In this document: piece after piece, positions 24,760 through 33,890 of the stretch
Layout of the letters: every line of letters begins with the position of its first letter
How positions within the stretch are numbered: the first letter of the stretch is position 1
Made by a program: the position numbers and the translations under genes
Notes under the pieces: model-generated
The model's input: only the letters and a program-made list of their open reading frames with translations
Database searches by the model: none
Told to the model about the DNA's origin: nothing
Assembly: GCA_002412765.1 (NCBI GenBank)
Contig: DHVR01000032.1
Span: 1-64,000 of the forward strand
Source: Leptolinea sp. UBA5203
Lineage (GTDB): Bacteria > Chloroflexota > Anaerolineae > Anaerolineales > Anaerolineaceae
Length of the DNA: 64,000 nt
Direction: 5' to 3'

Positions 24760-25125
24760 TTAACTCATAGCATTTTTCATTAATTCAGAAATAATTTGAG
24801 TTGCAATTTTTATAACTATGTCAATAGTATATGAGCCTACTTTTTTCAACACAATTTTTGTATTAATCCAAACTTCATCAGACCGAACAGCATCTAAATA
24901 TTAATATCCTTTCCAAGTAATGCAATTAATCAAACCAGATTTCGATTGAGAATAAAGTTCAATTAAATTAGCTTCATGCATCAATTTTAGATGACTCTTA
25001 ATAATTTCATTATTGAATTCTGATAAACCTAATGCTTCAGGTGATAGCGATAAATTATCATTTGTGTCAGTGTTTGATTCAATTTGTAGAAGAATTGACC
25101 TTATCAAATCTAAGTCTCGTTTCAT
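24760..25125 (-). pseudogene. DUF2513 family gene interrupted by an in-frame stop
   Basis: MKRDLDLIRSILLQIESN, IIKSHLKLMHEANLIEL and INCITWKGY match DUF2513, a small winged-helix-like family common in prophages and islands. A TAA then occurs at codon 75 (24,901-24,903). The frame stays open beyond it and reads YLDAVRSDEVWINTK plus a helical end, exactly the missing C-terminus, stopping at 24,760 for a full family length of 121 codons. A single nonsense change explains it. The region is AT-rich like the neighbouring gene. Confidence 0.8.
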
Positions 25126-25586
25126 TACTTAAAAATCCTTATTTGATAATACATTCAAATAATTCCAGTTATCAAAGCAATAATTAAAAATAAAATGGAT
25201 CTAAAGTCTTCCCTGTCTAACCGTCCCACCTGTATTCAAAATCAATAAATTTATGGATCCCCTTGGTTAAATTTAGTCGTTTAATTAGTTTACACTGAAC
25301 AGATATAAATAAACAACCGGTTCGGCGTTATATTTTAATGGTTTTAAATGCCCGTGGATTTACACCTTGTAGGGGTTTAGCATCCGGAAAATCGTAAGAA
25401 TATCAAGGATATGCTCGGATGCTAAACCCTTGCACCGGATGGAAACCGTCCAGGTCCGTACGACGGCTTCGTTTGCTTCCACCCATTGGGAGGGGAAACC
25501 CGTAAAATCACAAAAAGCCTGTTTGTTGGCATGTCAGACTGGCTACTTGGCCGGCGTACTGGTGGGCAGGCGACCCACCCTGCCTG
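25126..25586. repeat. Gene-free stretch with an inverted repeat
   Basis: GGGTTTAGCATCCG (25,373-25,386) and CGGATGCTAAACCC (25,416-25,429) are perfect 14-bp arms around 29 nt, preceded by TGTAG. Near 25,560, GGCGACCCACC relates to the GTAGGGTGGG family. No gene is seen. Confidence 0.75.
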
Positions 25587-25979
25587 CTATCGTTTGCTAG
25601 GTATGACTGGCTTAAGAAGAAAACGAGTATCAGAGAAATAGGATGTAAGGCTTCCTGCCAAATACATCAGGATGTCCATCCAACTGAAGCTGTTCCCGAT
25701 CAGAATACTCAGCAAACTTCCGCGCGGCAACCCAAGAACATCCGCGATGTGAAAAAATTGCAGGGTTTCAACCCCACAGGCAAACAAGAAAACCGAAACA
25801 GAAAGCACGATCGGTGAAATATCGCAGAAAATCTTTACTAGATAGTAAAGTAGAATTACCACCAAAAAATCGCTCATATAAGAGCGGATAATTTCGAAAG
25901 CTGAAAACTGTGTTGCAATCAGCACTTCGGCAATGAAGAGACTCAATGTGATCAGGAAATATTTGGTTCTGAGACGCAT
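25587..25979 (-). CDS. DUF2809-like small membrane protein
   Basis: A 130-aa protein with about four TM helices (YFLITLSLFIAEVLIA, YMSDFLVVILLYYLVKIF, PIVLSVSVFLFACGVETLQFF, and a last one around MDILMYLAGSLTSYF). The motifs RSYMSDFLVVIL, GVETLQFFHIADVLGLP and FSWMDILMYLAG closely follow the DUF2809 pattern (YjgA-like; distantly VanZ-like). Function is unknown. It is probably transcribed alone; REP-like repeats flank it on both sides. Confidence 0.82.
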   Translation of the reverse strand: MRLRTKYFLITLSLFIAEVLIATQFSAFEIIRSYMSDFLVVILLYYLVKIFCDISPIVLSVSVFLFACGVETLQFFHIADVLGLPRGSLLSILIGNSFSWMDILMYLAGSLTSYFSDTRFLLKPVIPSKR

Positions 25980-26052
25980 GGACTAGAGCTCCATATGGGG
26001 AATAGTACGGGGCACGTCTGGCGTTAACCGCAGGGGGGCATTTGGTTGGAAA

Positions 26053-26087
26053 AGTGGGTGGGTCAACGACCCACCCTACCGCCACTT
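26053..26087. repeat. Palindrome of the GTAGGGTGGGTC family
   Basis: GGTGGGTC-AAC-GACCCACC followed by CTACC, on the opposite strand to the copies at 17,353 and 17,677. It lies between two minus-strand genes. Confidence 0.75.
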
Positions 26088-26150
26088 GGATTCAATCCAA
26101 ACCGATTCCAGCTAGCCAAACTTAAAGGGCAAGGTTCTGTTCTTTGGCAC

Positions 26151-26870
26151 CTACGGTACCGGCGTGCCGATCTCTGTCAGGATGTTCGAGAAGACGTTGC
26201 CAATTTGAGGCCCCATCAATGCCAGGATCGCAATCAGGCAAACAGGAATCACCAGGAAAACAATCAGGGGTAAGAGGATTGCAGACACCGCCCGTCCTGT
26301 AGTGAAACCGTGAACCGCCTTAAGCGCTCGAACCGTAAAAATCAATTGGGCAATCAGGATTCCGAAAACAATTAAACCTCCAATGCAGCTGCCGACGATG
26401 GGAATCAGGATAATTAAGGAAGCCACAGAAGAGATTATTCCCAACGGCACAATGAACAAGGAACTAAGATAAGCCTGGGAACTGAAGCTTCCCTTCCCTC
26501 CAAAAATCTTTGCGCAAAGAAAGGTAATCGCGTTATTCAAATAGAAGCTTATCGGAATCAGGAAAATTCCAAAACAAAACAGGTAGAGGATGGAAAATCC
26601 GGTCTTTGACATGAGTCCGGTTTGCAGACCATCTGGTGAATTAATGCTGGGGTCGATCAATCCGCCAAGCAGGGATTGAATAACGGATACGACGGTTGAG
26701 ACAAACGTAAAGAGTAAGACGCCATAAAAAGTATTGGCATTACTGACTCTTGACACTTCCTTCGCAAAGAAGGACTCCGTCATTTGACCTAGCTGCATCC
26801 ATAGCCCCGGGATTTCCATAAAGGGTCTGGGGGTGTTATCCGTTGTTGGGGTCTGTTCTTCTAGATTCAT
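26151..26870 (-). CDS. Yip1 domain membrane protein
   Basis: A 239-aa protein with a short Thr/Pro-rich cytoplasmic N-terminus, a segment FMEIPGLWMQLGQMTESFF and five hydrophobic helices, including the ILYLFCFGIFLIPISFYLNNAITFLCAKIFGGKGSF stretch typical of Yip1/YIPF-like bacterial proteins. The role of bacterial members is unknown. AAGGAG lies 6 nt before ATG. It shares orientation with the GNAT gene just upstream (38-nt gap), so co-transcription is likely. Confidence 0.78.
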   Translation of the reverse strand: MNLEEQTPTTDNTPRPFMEIPGLWMQLGQMTESFFAKEVSRVSNANTFYGVLLFTFVSTVVSVIQSLLGGLIDPSINSPDGLQTGLMSKTGFSILYLFCFGIFLIPISFYLNNAITFLCAKIFGGKGSFSSQAYLSSLFIVPLGIISSVASLIILIPIVGSCIGGLIVFGILIAQLIFTVRALKAVHGFTTGRAVSAILLPLIVFLVIPVCLIAILALMGPQIGNVFSNILTEIGTPVP

Positions 26871-26908
26871 AGCTTTTCTCCTTTTGTACTTACTCTGGCT
26901 CAGTTTTT

Positions 26909-27406
26909 TCAGGGCAGCATGCCCGTGTTTATTTCTTTCACCAATGTCACATCCGCTGCCTCATCCTCGGCGCTGCGGATGGCAAACCCATAGTGGAGGT
27001 AAAACTGGACGGCCCTGGTGTTTTCATTGGAAACGGTCGCAAGGATGTTCTTAAACTCATTTTCGGCGGCCCATGCCAGGAGAGTGTCTAGTAGATTTCG
27101 GGCAGCACGCGTGCCCCTTAGCGCTGGAGCCACCCAAACTTGCAACAATTCCCCTGCATCGGCTTGATGCTCAAGGCGATAAAGGGCGGCCATTCCGATA
27201 GGTTCATCCCCTGAAAAAGCGATAAATGTGGCCTGATCCGCTCCTGATGCCGTGCTTTCTGTTTGTTCCATCCAACGCTCATCGCTTCGTTGGCAGGCGT
27301 CTTCGTAGGTGGATGAAAAGGCGTAGGGTGCATCAAGCAAAGCAGCCAGCCGGATCCGTTTATAGAGTTCCCATTCCGCAACTTGAATTCGCCTTGTGCT
27401 GATCAA
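26909..27406 (-). CDS. GNAT family N-acetyltransferase
   Basis: Acetyl-CoA-dependent acetyltransferase, 165 aa. VAEWELYKRIRLAALLDAPYAFSSTYEDA is the classical RimI/RimJ-like N-terminus, VWVAPALRGTRAARNLLDTLLAWA contains the CoA-binding R-x-x-x-x-A/G motif A, and NENTRAVQFYLHYGF is motif B. The chosen start is TTG 27,406, 9 nt after GGGAGG, giving MISTRRIQVAEW as usual for the family; ATG 27,442 upstream lacks an SD and places the SD inside the gene. The substrate is unknown. Confidence 0.87.
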   Translation of the reverse strand: MISTRRIQVAEWELYKRIRLAALLDAPYAFSSTYEDACQRSDERWMEQTESTASGADQATFIAFSGDEPIGMAALYRLEHQADAGELLQVWVAPALRGTRAARNLLDTLLAWAAENEFKNILATVSNENTRAVQFYLHYGFAIRSAEDEAADVTLVKEINTGMLP

Positions 27407-27682
27407 CTCGTCTTTCCTCCCTCCTATGATGCAGTCTATCATGCCTGAACCCTGATTAAGATGTGCAGAATAACTGGACGAGCTGGATTCTATCCGGATG
27501 TGCCCTCAAGCTATCCAATGAAGTATGTTTCTTTACGAGCTTCCTTTCCCACCTGTAAAAGTTGATCTTTTATTGATCCATGAACCGTATTTAAGTAGTT
27601 TACACTCAACCCCAAAAATTAACCAACCACTTCTCGTTGGGGAAAAAGGGTATGTCTAAAAGTTAATCTGTTGATGAGAGGA

Positions 27683-28228
27683 TCAATCCAGCGCGCCGAT
27701 CGGCAGGTGGGGACCGGCAAAATTGCGAATTTTTTCTGTCGCTTCCTGGCATTCCCTGAAGGACAGATCATTGTGGCTGAGGGGGTACTTTTTAAAGCCG
27801 CGCAGCCAGAGGAGAATTTGGAAGGCGTCTCTCCCTCGTTTCATATGTTGTTTCATATCAAAATGGCCGATATCATTAAAGCTGCCAGATACTTCCTGGC
27901 GTTTGAAAGGCAGCCCTAAGATACCGCCCCTTGTGTACTGGAATTTTCTAGTTTGTTTATCCATCACGCAGCGGATCGGACGCTGGGCACTCAATTCGAA
28001 GAGGAAGACGATCAGAAACAGGATGCTGTAAACCACCGCATCACTTTTTTGGTAAACGAACCAACCGGTCAGCGCCAGCAGGATCAGGAAGCAAATCAGG
28101 GCAAACCGATTGGGGGTATGCTCAATGTGCAGGATGTGGCCGTGTTCCAGGTGAATGGTGAATTTGGCGTTGATGCCTGTGTGTTTGAGCAGCAGGGTGG
28201 ATTGCGAGGTTGAGATTGAATTATCCAT
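27683..28228 (-). CDS. Unrecognised two-TM protein
   Basis: Family not recognised. The 181-aa protein has a cytosolic beta-rich start, two adjacent TM helices (FALICFLILLALTGWFVY and AVVYSILFLIVFLFEL), then a beta-rich region (CVMDKQTRKFQYTRGGILGLPFKRQEV) that looks like a PH-like or bPH2 fold. The C-terminal WLRGFKKYPLSHNDLSFRECQEATEKIRNFAG fits such membrane-anchored PH proteins. Compare the PH-like protein at 48,300. It is probably in one unit with the Imm5-like gene 51 nt upstream. Confidence 0.68.
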   Translation of the reverse strand: MDNSISTSQSTLLLKHTGINAKFTIHLEHGHILHIEHTPNRFALICFLILLALTGWFVYQKSDAVVYSILFLIVFLFELSAQRPIRCVMDKQTRKFQYTRGGILGLPFKRQEVSGSFNDIGHFDMKQHMKRGRDAFQILLWLRGFKKYPLSHNDLSFRECQEATEKIRNFAGPHLPIGALD

Positions 28229-28279
28229 GAGGGTTTACCTTGTATCTGCATGACAGGTGGAAAACAAAGGTGATGCGAT

Positions 28280-28804
28280 TTATAGAAATAATGACCAGAG
28301 CTTTTTATTGCGCAGCTCTTCATCCAAAAGCACCAGGGCGCGGATGGCTTTGGGAAGTTGATCCCGCTGCCATTGACATTCGATCCGTCCATTCTCATCG
28401 CGCGTCTCAATTGAAGAAGCAGCCCGTACCGCCCGAATGGCATACGCGGCAGCGCCCAGTTCATGATCCGCCATATGAGCCGTAGCCACGGCATGGCCGG
28501 CAGCGCGGGCAGCCTCGCGGGCAGCGCCGCTGGCTGTTCTAGCGGCGGCATGCGCGGTGTAGGCAGCTTCACGCGCTTGCAGCATGTTGATTTCACCGCG
28601 CGACCAGGCGCGTGCCTGTTCGATGGCCCTTTGAGGTCGATCGTCTTCTGGAAATTGCTCGCTAAAATAATGCAGCACATGTTCGGCGCAGTCCGCGGCC
28701 CACACAGCCAGCAGACGATGCTGATCGTCCTGCAGGGTTCCCCCGCGGCGAATGGTCACGAACTGCGGATTTCTGCTCCCGGTATAGGGGGTGATGTGCT
28801 TCAT
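28280..28804 (-). CDS. Imm5-like putative immunity protein
   Basis: A 174-aa, Ala-rich helical protein. WAADCAEHVLHYFSEQFPEDDRPQRAIEQARAWSRGEI, then AREAARAAGHAVATAHMADHELGAAAYAIRAVRAA, match the family usually labelled Imm5 or 'putative immunity protein'. In polymorphic-toxin loci Imm5 neutralises a cognate toxin. No toxin is seen here, so it may be an orphan or serve another role. The repeated AREAA...AARAA pattern arises from the helix-rich fold. Confidence 0.75.
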   Translation of the reverse strand: MKHITPYTGSRNPQFVTIRRGGTLQDDQHRLLAVWAADCAEHVLHYFSEQFPEDDRPQRAIEQARAWSRGEINMLQAREAAYTAHAAARTASGAAREAARAAGHAVATAHMADHELGAAAYAIRAVRAASSIETRDENGRIECQWQRDQLPKAIRALVLLDEELRNKKLWSLFL

Positions 28805-28920
28805 GGATTCTCCGGTTTAACGACTCACAACTTATTTGGAAGTGCTGATGGATTTTTGACGATCCCTTATTTATTATATTGAATTTTCATGAACTTAACT
28901 GACCTGAAAATGACAGGTTT

Positions 28921-29244
28921 TCAGTCATTGGCGCGGAAATCCACCACGCAGACCTTTTTGAGATTGGGGTCGAGGTACTGGCGGCAAAACGCCTGATGAT
29001 CCGCATGCGGCAGGTACTGGTCCCGGCCGAGTTCGTCGGCAAAAGTGACGATGAAGCAGTGGGTAAATCCGTCATTCAACTGCTCAGGGCTGGAGTTTCG
29101 GCCCCACTCAAAATCCTTGACGAAGGGCAGGCTGGCGCACAACTCGCGGAAGGCTCCTTCAATGCTTTCAACGGTTGCCTGCGGGGTTGTTTCGTTGAAT
29201 TGAAACAAAACCACATGCCGGTAAACACTCTTTTTCTCTGCCAT
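28921..29244 (-). CDS. Dabb (stress-responsive alpha/beta-barrel) domain protein
   Basis: A 107-aa protein of the dimeric alpha/beta-barrel fold. YRHVVLFQFNETTPQATVESIEGAFREL, VKDFEWGRNSSPEQLNDGFTHCFIVTFADELGRDQYLPHADHQAF and KVCVVDF are the complete Dabb signature, including the HADHQAF loop. Family members range from stress proteins to olivetolic acid cyclase. AGGAGG lies 5 nt before ATG. It diverges from the LacI gene across a 92-nt region containing the operator, so it may be part of the same regulon. Confidence 0.9.
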   Translation of the reverse strand: MAEKKSVYRHVVLFQFNETTPQATVESIEGAFRELCASLPFVKDFEWGRNSSPEQLNDGFTHCFIVTFADELGRDQYLPHADHQAFCRQYLDPNLKKVCVVDFRAND

Positions 29245-29265
29245 TCATGCCTCCTGAATTTCTGC

Positions 29266-29325
29266 TTGATTAAACGCTATGATTCTATTATACTGAGAGT
29301 AACCGGTTTCGTAAACCGGTTACTC
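29266..29325 (+). promoter_or_regulatory. Promoter and operator of the LacI-family gene
   Basis: TTGATT (29,266-29,271), 17 nt, TATACT (29,289-29,294). Overlapping the start site is GAGTAACCGGTTT-CGT-AAACCGGTTACTC (29,297-29,325), a palindrome with perfect 13-bp arms. Its CCGGTTT/AAACCGG core is a typical LacI-family site. Autorepression and control of the divergent Dabb gene are inferred. Confidence 0.87.
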
Positions 29326-29336
29326 AGGACAAATAG

Positions 29337-30374
29337 ATGAAAATAACCATTTCCGACATTGCAAAACAGGCCGGCGTCTCCAAGGCCACGGTTTCCAGAG
29401 TGCTCAACAACCGTCCGGAGGGTGTGGGCGCCGATAAACGCGCTCAGATTCAGGCCATCCTGGACGAGACCGGATTTCAGCCCAGCGGGTTTGCCCGCGG
29501 TCTGGCTACCGGCGTGTCCCATTCCATTGGTCTGATCATCCCCAATATCACCAATCCATTTTATCCTTTGCTGGTGCGCGGCGTGGAAGATGTGCTCAAT
29601 CGGGCTGGCTACAGCCTTTTCCTGTGTAATTCCGATGGCGACATCACCAAGGAAAAGGATTATGTGCGCGTATTGATGGAAAAAGGCGTGGATGGGGTGA
29701 TCCTGAATTCGGCGGTTTCAGATTGTGACTGCCAGTTGGACTTGCTGGAGGATCAGCAGGTCCCTTATGTATTACTGGACCGGATCATTGAAGGGCAGAC
29801 CCAGTTTGGGGTTTTTCTGGATAACCGCGAAGGCGCCAGATTGGCCGCCCGACATTTGTTGGCTCAAAAGGATTGCAGACTGATATATCTAAATGGTCCG
29901 GCGGAGCATTCTCAATCCAAATTGCGGCTGGCCGGTCTGGAGGATGTCTTGCGTGAAAAAGGTCTAGCCCTTCATTCCATCCGCATCCTGCAGGGAGATG
30001 ATTCCATCCTCAGTGGAAAAACACTGATTGGGGAGGCGCTGGATAGCCGTCAGCCCAATGCTTCGGCAGACAGCCTGCCTTTTAATGCCATTTTCGCTTG
30101 CAATGATCTCATGGCGATTGGAGCCATGCAGGCTCTCAAACAGCACAGCATCAAAGTGCCGGAGGATGTGCAGCTCATCGGTTTTGATGACATCGAACTG
30201 GCCCAACTGGTGGAACCAGCCCTTTCCACGGTATCCCAACCGACTTTTGAGATGGGATCCAAGAGTGCGGAGTTATTGTTGTACTTGATAAACGGGAAGA
30301 AACCCCGAACGAAAACCGTGACCCTCAAGCCGGCGTTAGTCTTGCGCGGCACAACCAGGCATATCGGCCATTAA
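29337..30374 (+). CDS. LacI-family transcriptional regulator
   Basis: A 345-aa repressor. The N-terminal HTH and hinge (TISDIAKQAGVSKATVSRVLNNRPEGVGADKRAQIQ) are followed by a periplasmic-binding-like ligand domain (SHSIGLIIPNITNPFYPLLVRGVEDVLNRAGYSLFLCNSDGD, then FACNDLMAIGAMQAL and PEDVQLIGFDDIELA). Such regulators usually bind sugars. AGGA lies just before the ATG. A near-perfect operator overlaps the promoter start site. The next gene, an alcohol dehydrogenase 33 nt downstream, is probably in the same operon. Confidence 0.93.
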   Translation: MKITISDIAKQAGVSKATVSRVLNNRPEGVGADKRAQIQAILDETGFQPSGFARGLATGVSHSIGLIIPNITNPFYPLLVRGVEDVLNRAGYSLFLCNSDGDITKEKDYVRVLMEKGVDGVILNSAVSDCDCQLDLLEDQQVPYVLLDRIIEGQTQFGVFLDNREGARLAARHLLAQKDCRLIYLNGPAEHSQSKLRLAGLEDVLREKGLALHSIRILQGDDSILSGKTLIGEALDSRQPNASADSLPFNAIFACNDLMAIGAMQALKQHSIKVPEDVQLIGFDDIELAQLVEPALSTVSQPTFEMGSKSAELLLYLINGKKPRTKTVTLKPALVLRGTTRHIGH

Positions 30375-30407
30375 TACTCATTATTAGTTAATCGAAGGAG
30401 AAAACTC

Positions 30408-31577
30408 ATGGAAAATTTTGAATTCAATAATCCGACCAAGATCCTTTTCGGACGGGGTGCCGAAGAGAAGGTCGGGGTAGAAACGGCCCTGTACAGTAAA
30501 AAAATCCTGCTGCATTTTGGCGGAGGAAGCATCAAGGCATCCGGACTATATGACCGCGTGACCGCTTCCCTTAAAAAAGCCGGGGTCGAGTGGGTGGAAC
30601 TGGGCGGGGTAAAACCCAATCCGCGTTTGAGCCTGGTGCATGAAGGCGTTAAATTGTGCAAGGAGCAAGGTCTGGGCTTGATTCTTGCGGTCGGCGGCGG
30701 CAGCGTGATCGATTCGGCCAAGGCGATTGCCATGGGCGCAGTGATGGAGGGCGATGTCTGGAATTACTATCTAGGCAAGGGAGCCCCCGTTGCGGCATTA
30801 CCGGTCGGCACGGTATTAACCATCCCTGCGGCAGGCAGTGAGGCCAGTACCGGAACCGTCATCACCAATGAGGAAGGCTGGCTTAAACGAGCGGTCAATT
30901 CCGAGCTGATTTACCCGCGCTTTTCTATTCTCAATCCGGAACTGGCTTTTTCCCTGCCCAAGTTCCAGGTCGCCTGCGGGGCTACCGATATCATGGCGCA
31001 TTTGATGGAACGCTACTTCACCAATACCACCCACGTCTCCTTCACAGATCGTTTGTTGGAAGCCACGATGAAGACAGTCATTGCCATGGCTCCGAAGGTG
31101 CTGGAAAACGCACAGGACTATGATGCCTGGTCGGAACTGATGTGGGCCGGCACTGTTGCCCATAACAATCTGCTCAATACCGGGCGGACCGGGGACTGGG
31201 CTTCGCATGATATTGAACATGAGATCAGCGGTATTTATGATGTTGCGCATGGCGCGGGGCTAGCTGTTGTCTTTCCTGCCTGGATGAAATTTACCTATCA
31301 CCATGATGTCAACCGTTTTATCCAGTGGGCAGTGCGGGTTTGGAATGTGGAAATGAACGTTTTCGATCCGGAAGCCACGGCTCGTGAAGGTATCCGCCGC
31401 ATGGAAGATTTCTTCCACGCCATGGGTCTGGGCACCCGACTGGTTGATTTAGGCATTGTGGATGACCGCTTGAAAGAAATGGCCGAAAAGTGTACTGATA
31501 AAAACACACGCACCTTTGGAAATTTTGTCAAACTCGACCAGAACGCCGTGCAGGAGATTTTGAATCTCGCGCGGTAG
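30408..31577 (+). CDS. Iron-containing alcohol dehydrogenase (YqhD/BdhA-like)
   Basis: NAD(P)H-dependent group III alcohol dehydrogenase, 389 aa. FNNPTKILFGRGAEEKV, GGGSIKASGLYDRV, AVGGGSVIDSAKAIAMGA (nucleotide site) and VLTIPAAGSEASTGTVI identify the butanol dehydrogenase/YqhD branch. Metal ligands are supplied by ATDIMAHLMERYF, DWASHDIEHEISGIYDVAHGAGLA. These enzymes reduce aldehydes to alcohols in fermentation or detoxification. GAAGGAG lies before ATG. It follows the LacI regulator, so a sugar-linked signal may control it. Confidence 0.92.
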   Translation: MENFEFNNPTKILFGRGAEEKVGVETALYSKKILLHFGGGSIKASGLYDRVTASLKKAGVEWVELGGVKPNPRLSLVHEGVKLCKEQGLGLILAVGGGSVIDSAKAIAMGAVMEGDVWNYYLGKGAPVAALPVGTVLTIPAAGSEASTGTVITNEEGWLKRAVNSELIYPRFSILNPELAFSLPKFQVACGATDIMAHLMERYFTNTTHVSFTDRLLEATMKTVIAMAPKVLENAQDYDAWSELMWAGTVAHNNLLNTGRTGDWASHDIEHEISGIYDVAHGAGLAVVFPAWMKFTYHHDVNRFIQWAVRVWNVEMNVFDPEATAREGIRRMEDFFHAMGLGTRLVDLGIVDDRLKEMAEKCTDKNTRTFGNFVKLDQNAVQEILNLAR

Positions 31578-31678
31578 GCATCCTTTTTGTGGCTGGCCGA
31601 TTATTGATTACATACTCAGAATATCTTGGATAGCCGATCGTAATTTTTGGTCAGTAAGAAAAAAAAATAATTTGATTT

Positions 31679-31708
31679 GGTAAGGGCTCGGTGCACCGAG
31701 CCCTTACC
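31679..31708. repeat. Perfect 30-nt palindrome, GGTGCACC family
   Basis: GGTAAGGGCTCGGTG and its exact complement. It shares the core CGGTGCACCG and outer GGTA...TACC with the three copies beside the RAYT gene at 41,768-42,087. Confidence 0.9.
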
Positions 31709-31765
31709 TGAATGGTCAAGATCGTCAAACACCCCGTGGTTGTATTGGTATCCATCGTTTTGTAT

Positions 31766-31806
31766 AAAAAACCGGCAGTCCTGTTTGATGGGACTGCCGG
31801 TTTTTA
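31766..31806. terminator. Bidirectional terminator between adh and prfC
   Basis: A perfect stem AAAACCGGCAGTCC / GGACTGCCGGTTTT with A and T tracts on both sides, in the gap between two convergent genes. Confidence 0.93.
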
Positions 31807-31819
31807 TTTACTAATATGA

Positions 31820-33415
31820 TTAGCTCTTGGTCTCAAAGATCAGATCCGGATACCGTTCCGTAATGATCTTTAAATAATAGGCTTCCCGGAACAGGACTAC
31901 ATGCTGCTGGTTGACATCCAGGCAGATATGTACATTGCTGCGGTCGGATATTTTTTCGATATCTTTTTCGGGGCCGGTGACCCAGCGCGCCATGGCGATG
32001 CTCTCCCGTTCCAGAATAGTGTGCACGTTATACTCATTCTCCAGCCGGGACTGAACCACATCAAATTGCAGCTCGCCCACTACGGCCAGCACCGGTTCGC
32101 GTTTGAAGGTATCCACATGATATAGCACCTGCACGGCACCTTCCATCTCCAACTGATGCAGGCCTTTTTGGAACTGCTTCTGTTTGCTTAGATCCAAATT
32201 GCGCAGAATGGCAAAATGTTCCGGATGGAAACGGGGAATGGGTTCAAAGGTCAGGGATTTATTCTGTGAAAGGGTATCCCCGATGCCGAAATCTCCGGTG
32301 TTGGGCAGGCCAAGCACATCCCCGGCATAGGCTTCCTCGATAATCTCCCGTTCACTGGCAAACAATTTATAGGGGCGTTGCAGCTTATGCGTCTTGCCGC
32401 TTTGGGCGTGGATGACTTCCATGCCGCGCTCAAAATGTCCGGAGCAGATGCGCAGAAATGCCACACTGTCACGATGTTTAGGGTTCATGTTGGCTTGAAT
32501 TTTGAAGATGAAACCGGAGAATTGCTCTTCGCCGGGGGTAATGGAACCCTGATTGCTATTAAAGGGCTGAGGCATGGGAGCCAGGTCGATGAAGGCCTCC
32601 AAAAAGAGGCGCACACCAAAATTGGTCAGGGCGCTGCCAAAGAACACCGGCGTTTGTTTTCCGGCACTCACGGCAGCCTGGTCAAAATCCATATCCAGAC
32701 CGTCTAGTAAATCAATATCATTCCTCAATTGATCCAGATGTGAGCTGTTGATCACGCCCGCTGCCAGGAGCTTATCCAGGGTGTAGAAGGTTTCCGGAAC
32801 CATTTTTTCATTGCGCTCGATGCGCTGATACGCATAAACGCCCTGTTTCTCGCGATCATAAACACCCTTGAAATCGATACCGTCACCCAGCGGCCAGTTC
32901 ATGGGAACAGGCTGCATGCCCAGCACATCTTCGATATCATCCAGTAATTCCAGCGGGGAGCGGGCTGGACGATCCATTTTGTTGATGAAGGTGAAAACCG
33001 GGATACCACGTTTGCGGCAAACCTCAAATAAACGCCGGGTTTGCGGCTCCACGCCTTTGGCAGCGTCCAGCACCATCACGGCACTGTCCACGGCGGCCAG
33101 GGTGCGGAAGGTATCCTCGGAGAAATCCTGATGCCCGGGGGTATCCAGCAGGTTGATGATTTTTCCCTGGTAGGGGAATTGCAGCACGGTGGAGGTAATG
33201 GAAATGCCGCGTTCGCGTTCCATGTCCATCCAGTCGGAGGTGGCGCTGCGCTGGTTGCGGCGTGCACGTACACTGCCGGCCAATTCAATGGCGTTGCCGT
33301 ACAGGAGCAGTTTCTCCGTCAGGGTTGTTTTACCCGCGTCCGGATGGGAAATAATCGCAAAGGTGCGGCGATTGGTATAGGTATGGGTCAAAATCGATTC
33401 AGCAGCAGATTCCAT
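31820..33415 (-). CDS. prfC: Peptide chain release factor 3
   Basis: Translational GTPase RF3, which removes RF1/RF2 from the ribosome after peptide release. The 531-aa length is standard. ISHPDAGKTTLTEKLL (G1), RGISITSTVLQF (G2), DTPGHQDFSEDT (G3) and FINKMDR (G4) are intact, followed by the RF3-specific LGDGIDFKGVYDREKQGVYAYQR. The C-terminal EPVLAVVGELQFDVVQSRLENEY, a hallmark of RF3, is present. It is monocistronic, with a terminator shared with the adh gene. Confidence 0.96.
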   Translation of the reverse strand: MESAAESILTHTYTNRRTFAIISHPDAGKTTLTEKLLLYGNAIELAGSVRARRNQRSATSDWMDMERERGISITSTVLQFPYQGKIINLLDTPGHQDFSEDTFRTLAAVDSAVMVLDAAKGVEPQTRRLFEVCRKRGIPVFTFINKMDRPARSPLELLDDIEDVLGMQPVPMNWPLGDGIDFKGVYDREKQGVYAYQRIERNEKMVPETFYTLDKLLAAGVINSSHLDQLRNDIDLLDGLDMDFDQAAVSAGKQTPVFFGSALTNFGVRLFLEAFIDLAPMPQPFNSNQGSITPGEEQFSGFIFKIQANMNPKHRDSVAFLRICSGHFERGMEVIHAQSGKTHKLQRPYKLFASEREIIEEAYAGDVLGLPNTGDFGIGDTLSQNKSLTFEPIPRFHPEHFAILRNLDLSKQKQFQKGLHQLEMEGAVQVLYHVDTFKREPVLAVVGELQFDVVQSRLENEYNVHTILERESIAMARWVTGPEKDIEKISDRSNVHICLDVNQQHVVLFREAYYLKIITERYPDLIFETKS

Positions 33416-33890
33416 TATTCATCCTTAACATATAATGCACTAACGTTTTCGCGATGCCAGGCATAGATCCATCATAAATAGACTTCCGGCTGCAGAGGAA
33501 GCCTTCCTCATTGACGGGAATATTTTAGTGATTCAGTATCTGCCTGATAGGTTTGTTTTTTAATCCGGAGAAAAAAAAGGGAAACGATGGCTTTGAATAT
33601 TGAAATTCAACCCTCGTAATTGGCAGAGCCTGTGATGCATTAATCTCAATCCTGAAGCATAGTTTGAATTTTATCAGAGGATGAAGGGTTGGGCAAGGAT
33701 GGCGGCTTTACAGTGAGGTTGCAATCGCTGTTGGGAAGGATTCCTGGTTTTTGATGGCGATGATCCGTCCCCTGAATCTCAGAAATCTCTCGAAATAATT
33801 CACTTCAAATCATTACCATTCCTTAACCCGCTGTTAAACCTTGCAGGGTATGCTAAAGGAACGAATTCGTATCTCAAGGAGGCTACCCGA
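33416..33890. other. Divergent intergenic region, prfC / arsenate reductase
   Basis: About 475 nt. No ORF of convincing coding character and no strong hairpin or dispersed palindrome was seen. It should contain the promoters of both flanking genes. The only clear signal is the ribosome binding site CAAGGAGG (33,877-33,884) before 33,891. Confidence 0.5.

Noticed and set aside
28096..28680. 194-codon minus-strand frame overlapping the Imm5-like gene
   Set aside because: Overlaps two better-supported genes in another frame and is Pro/Arg-rich without family match.
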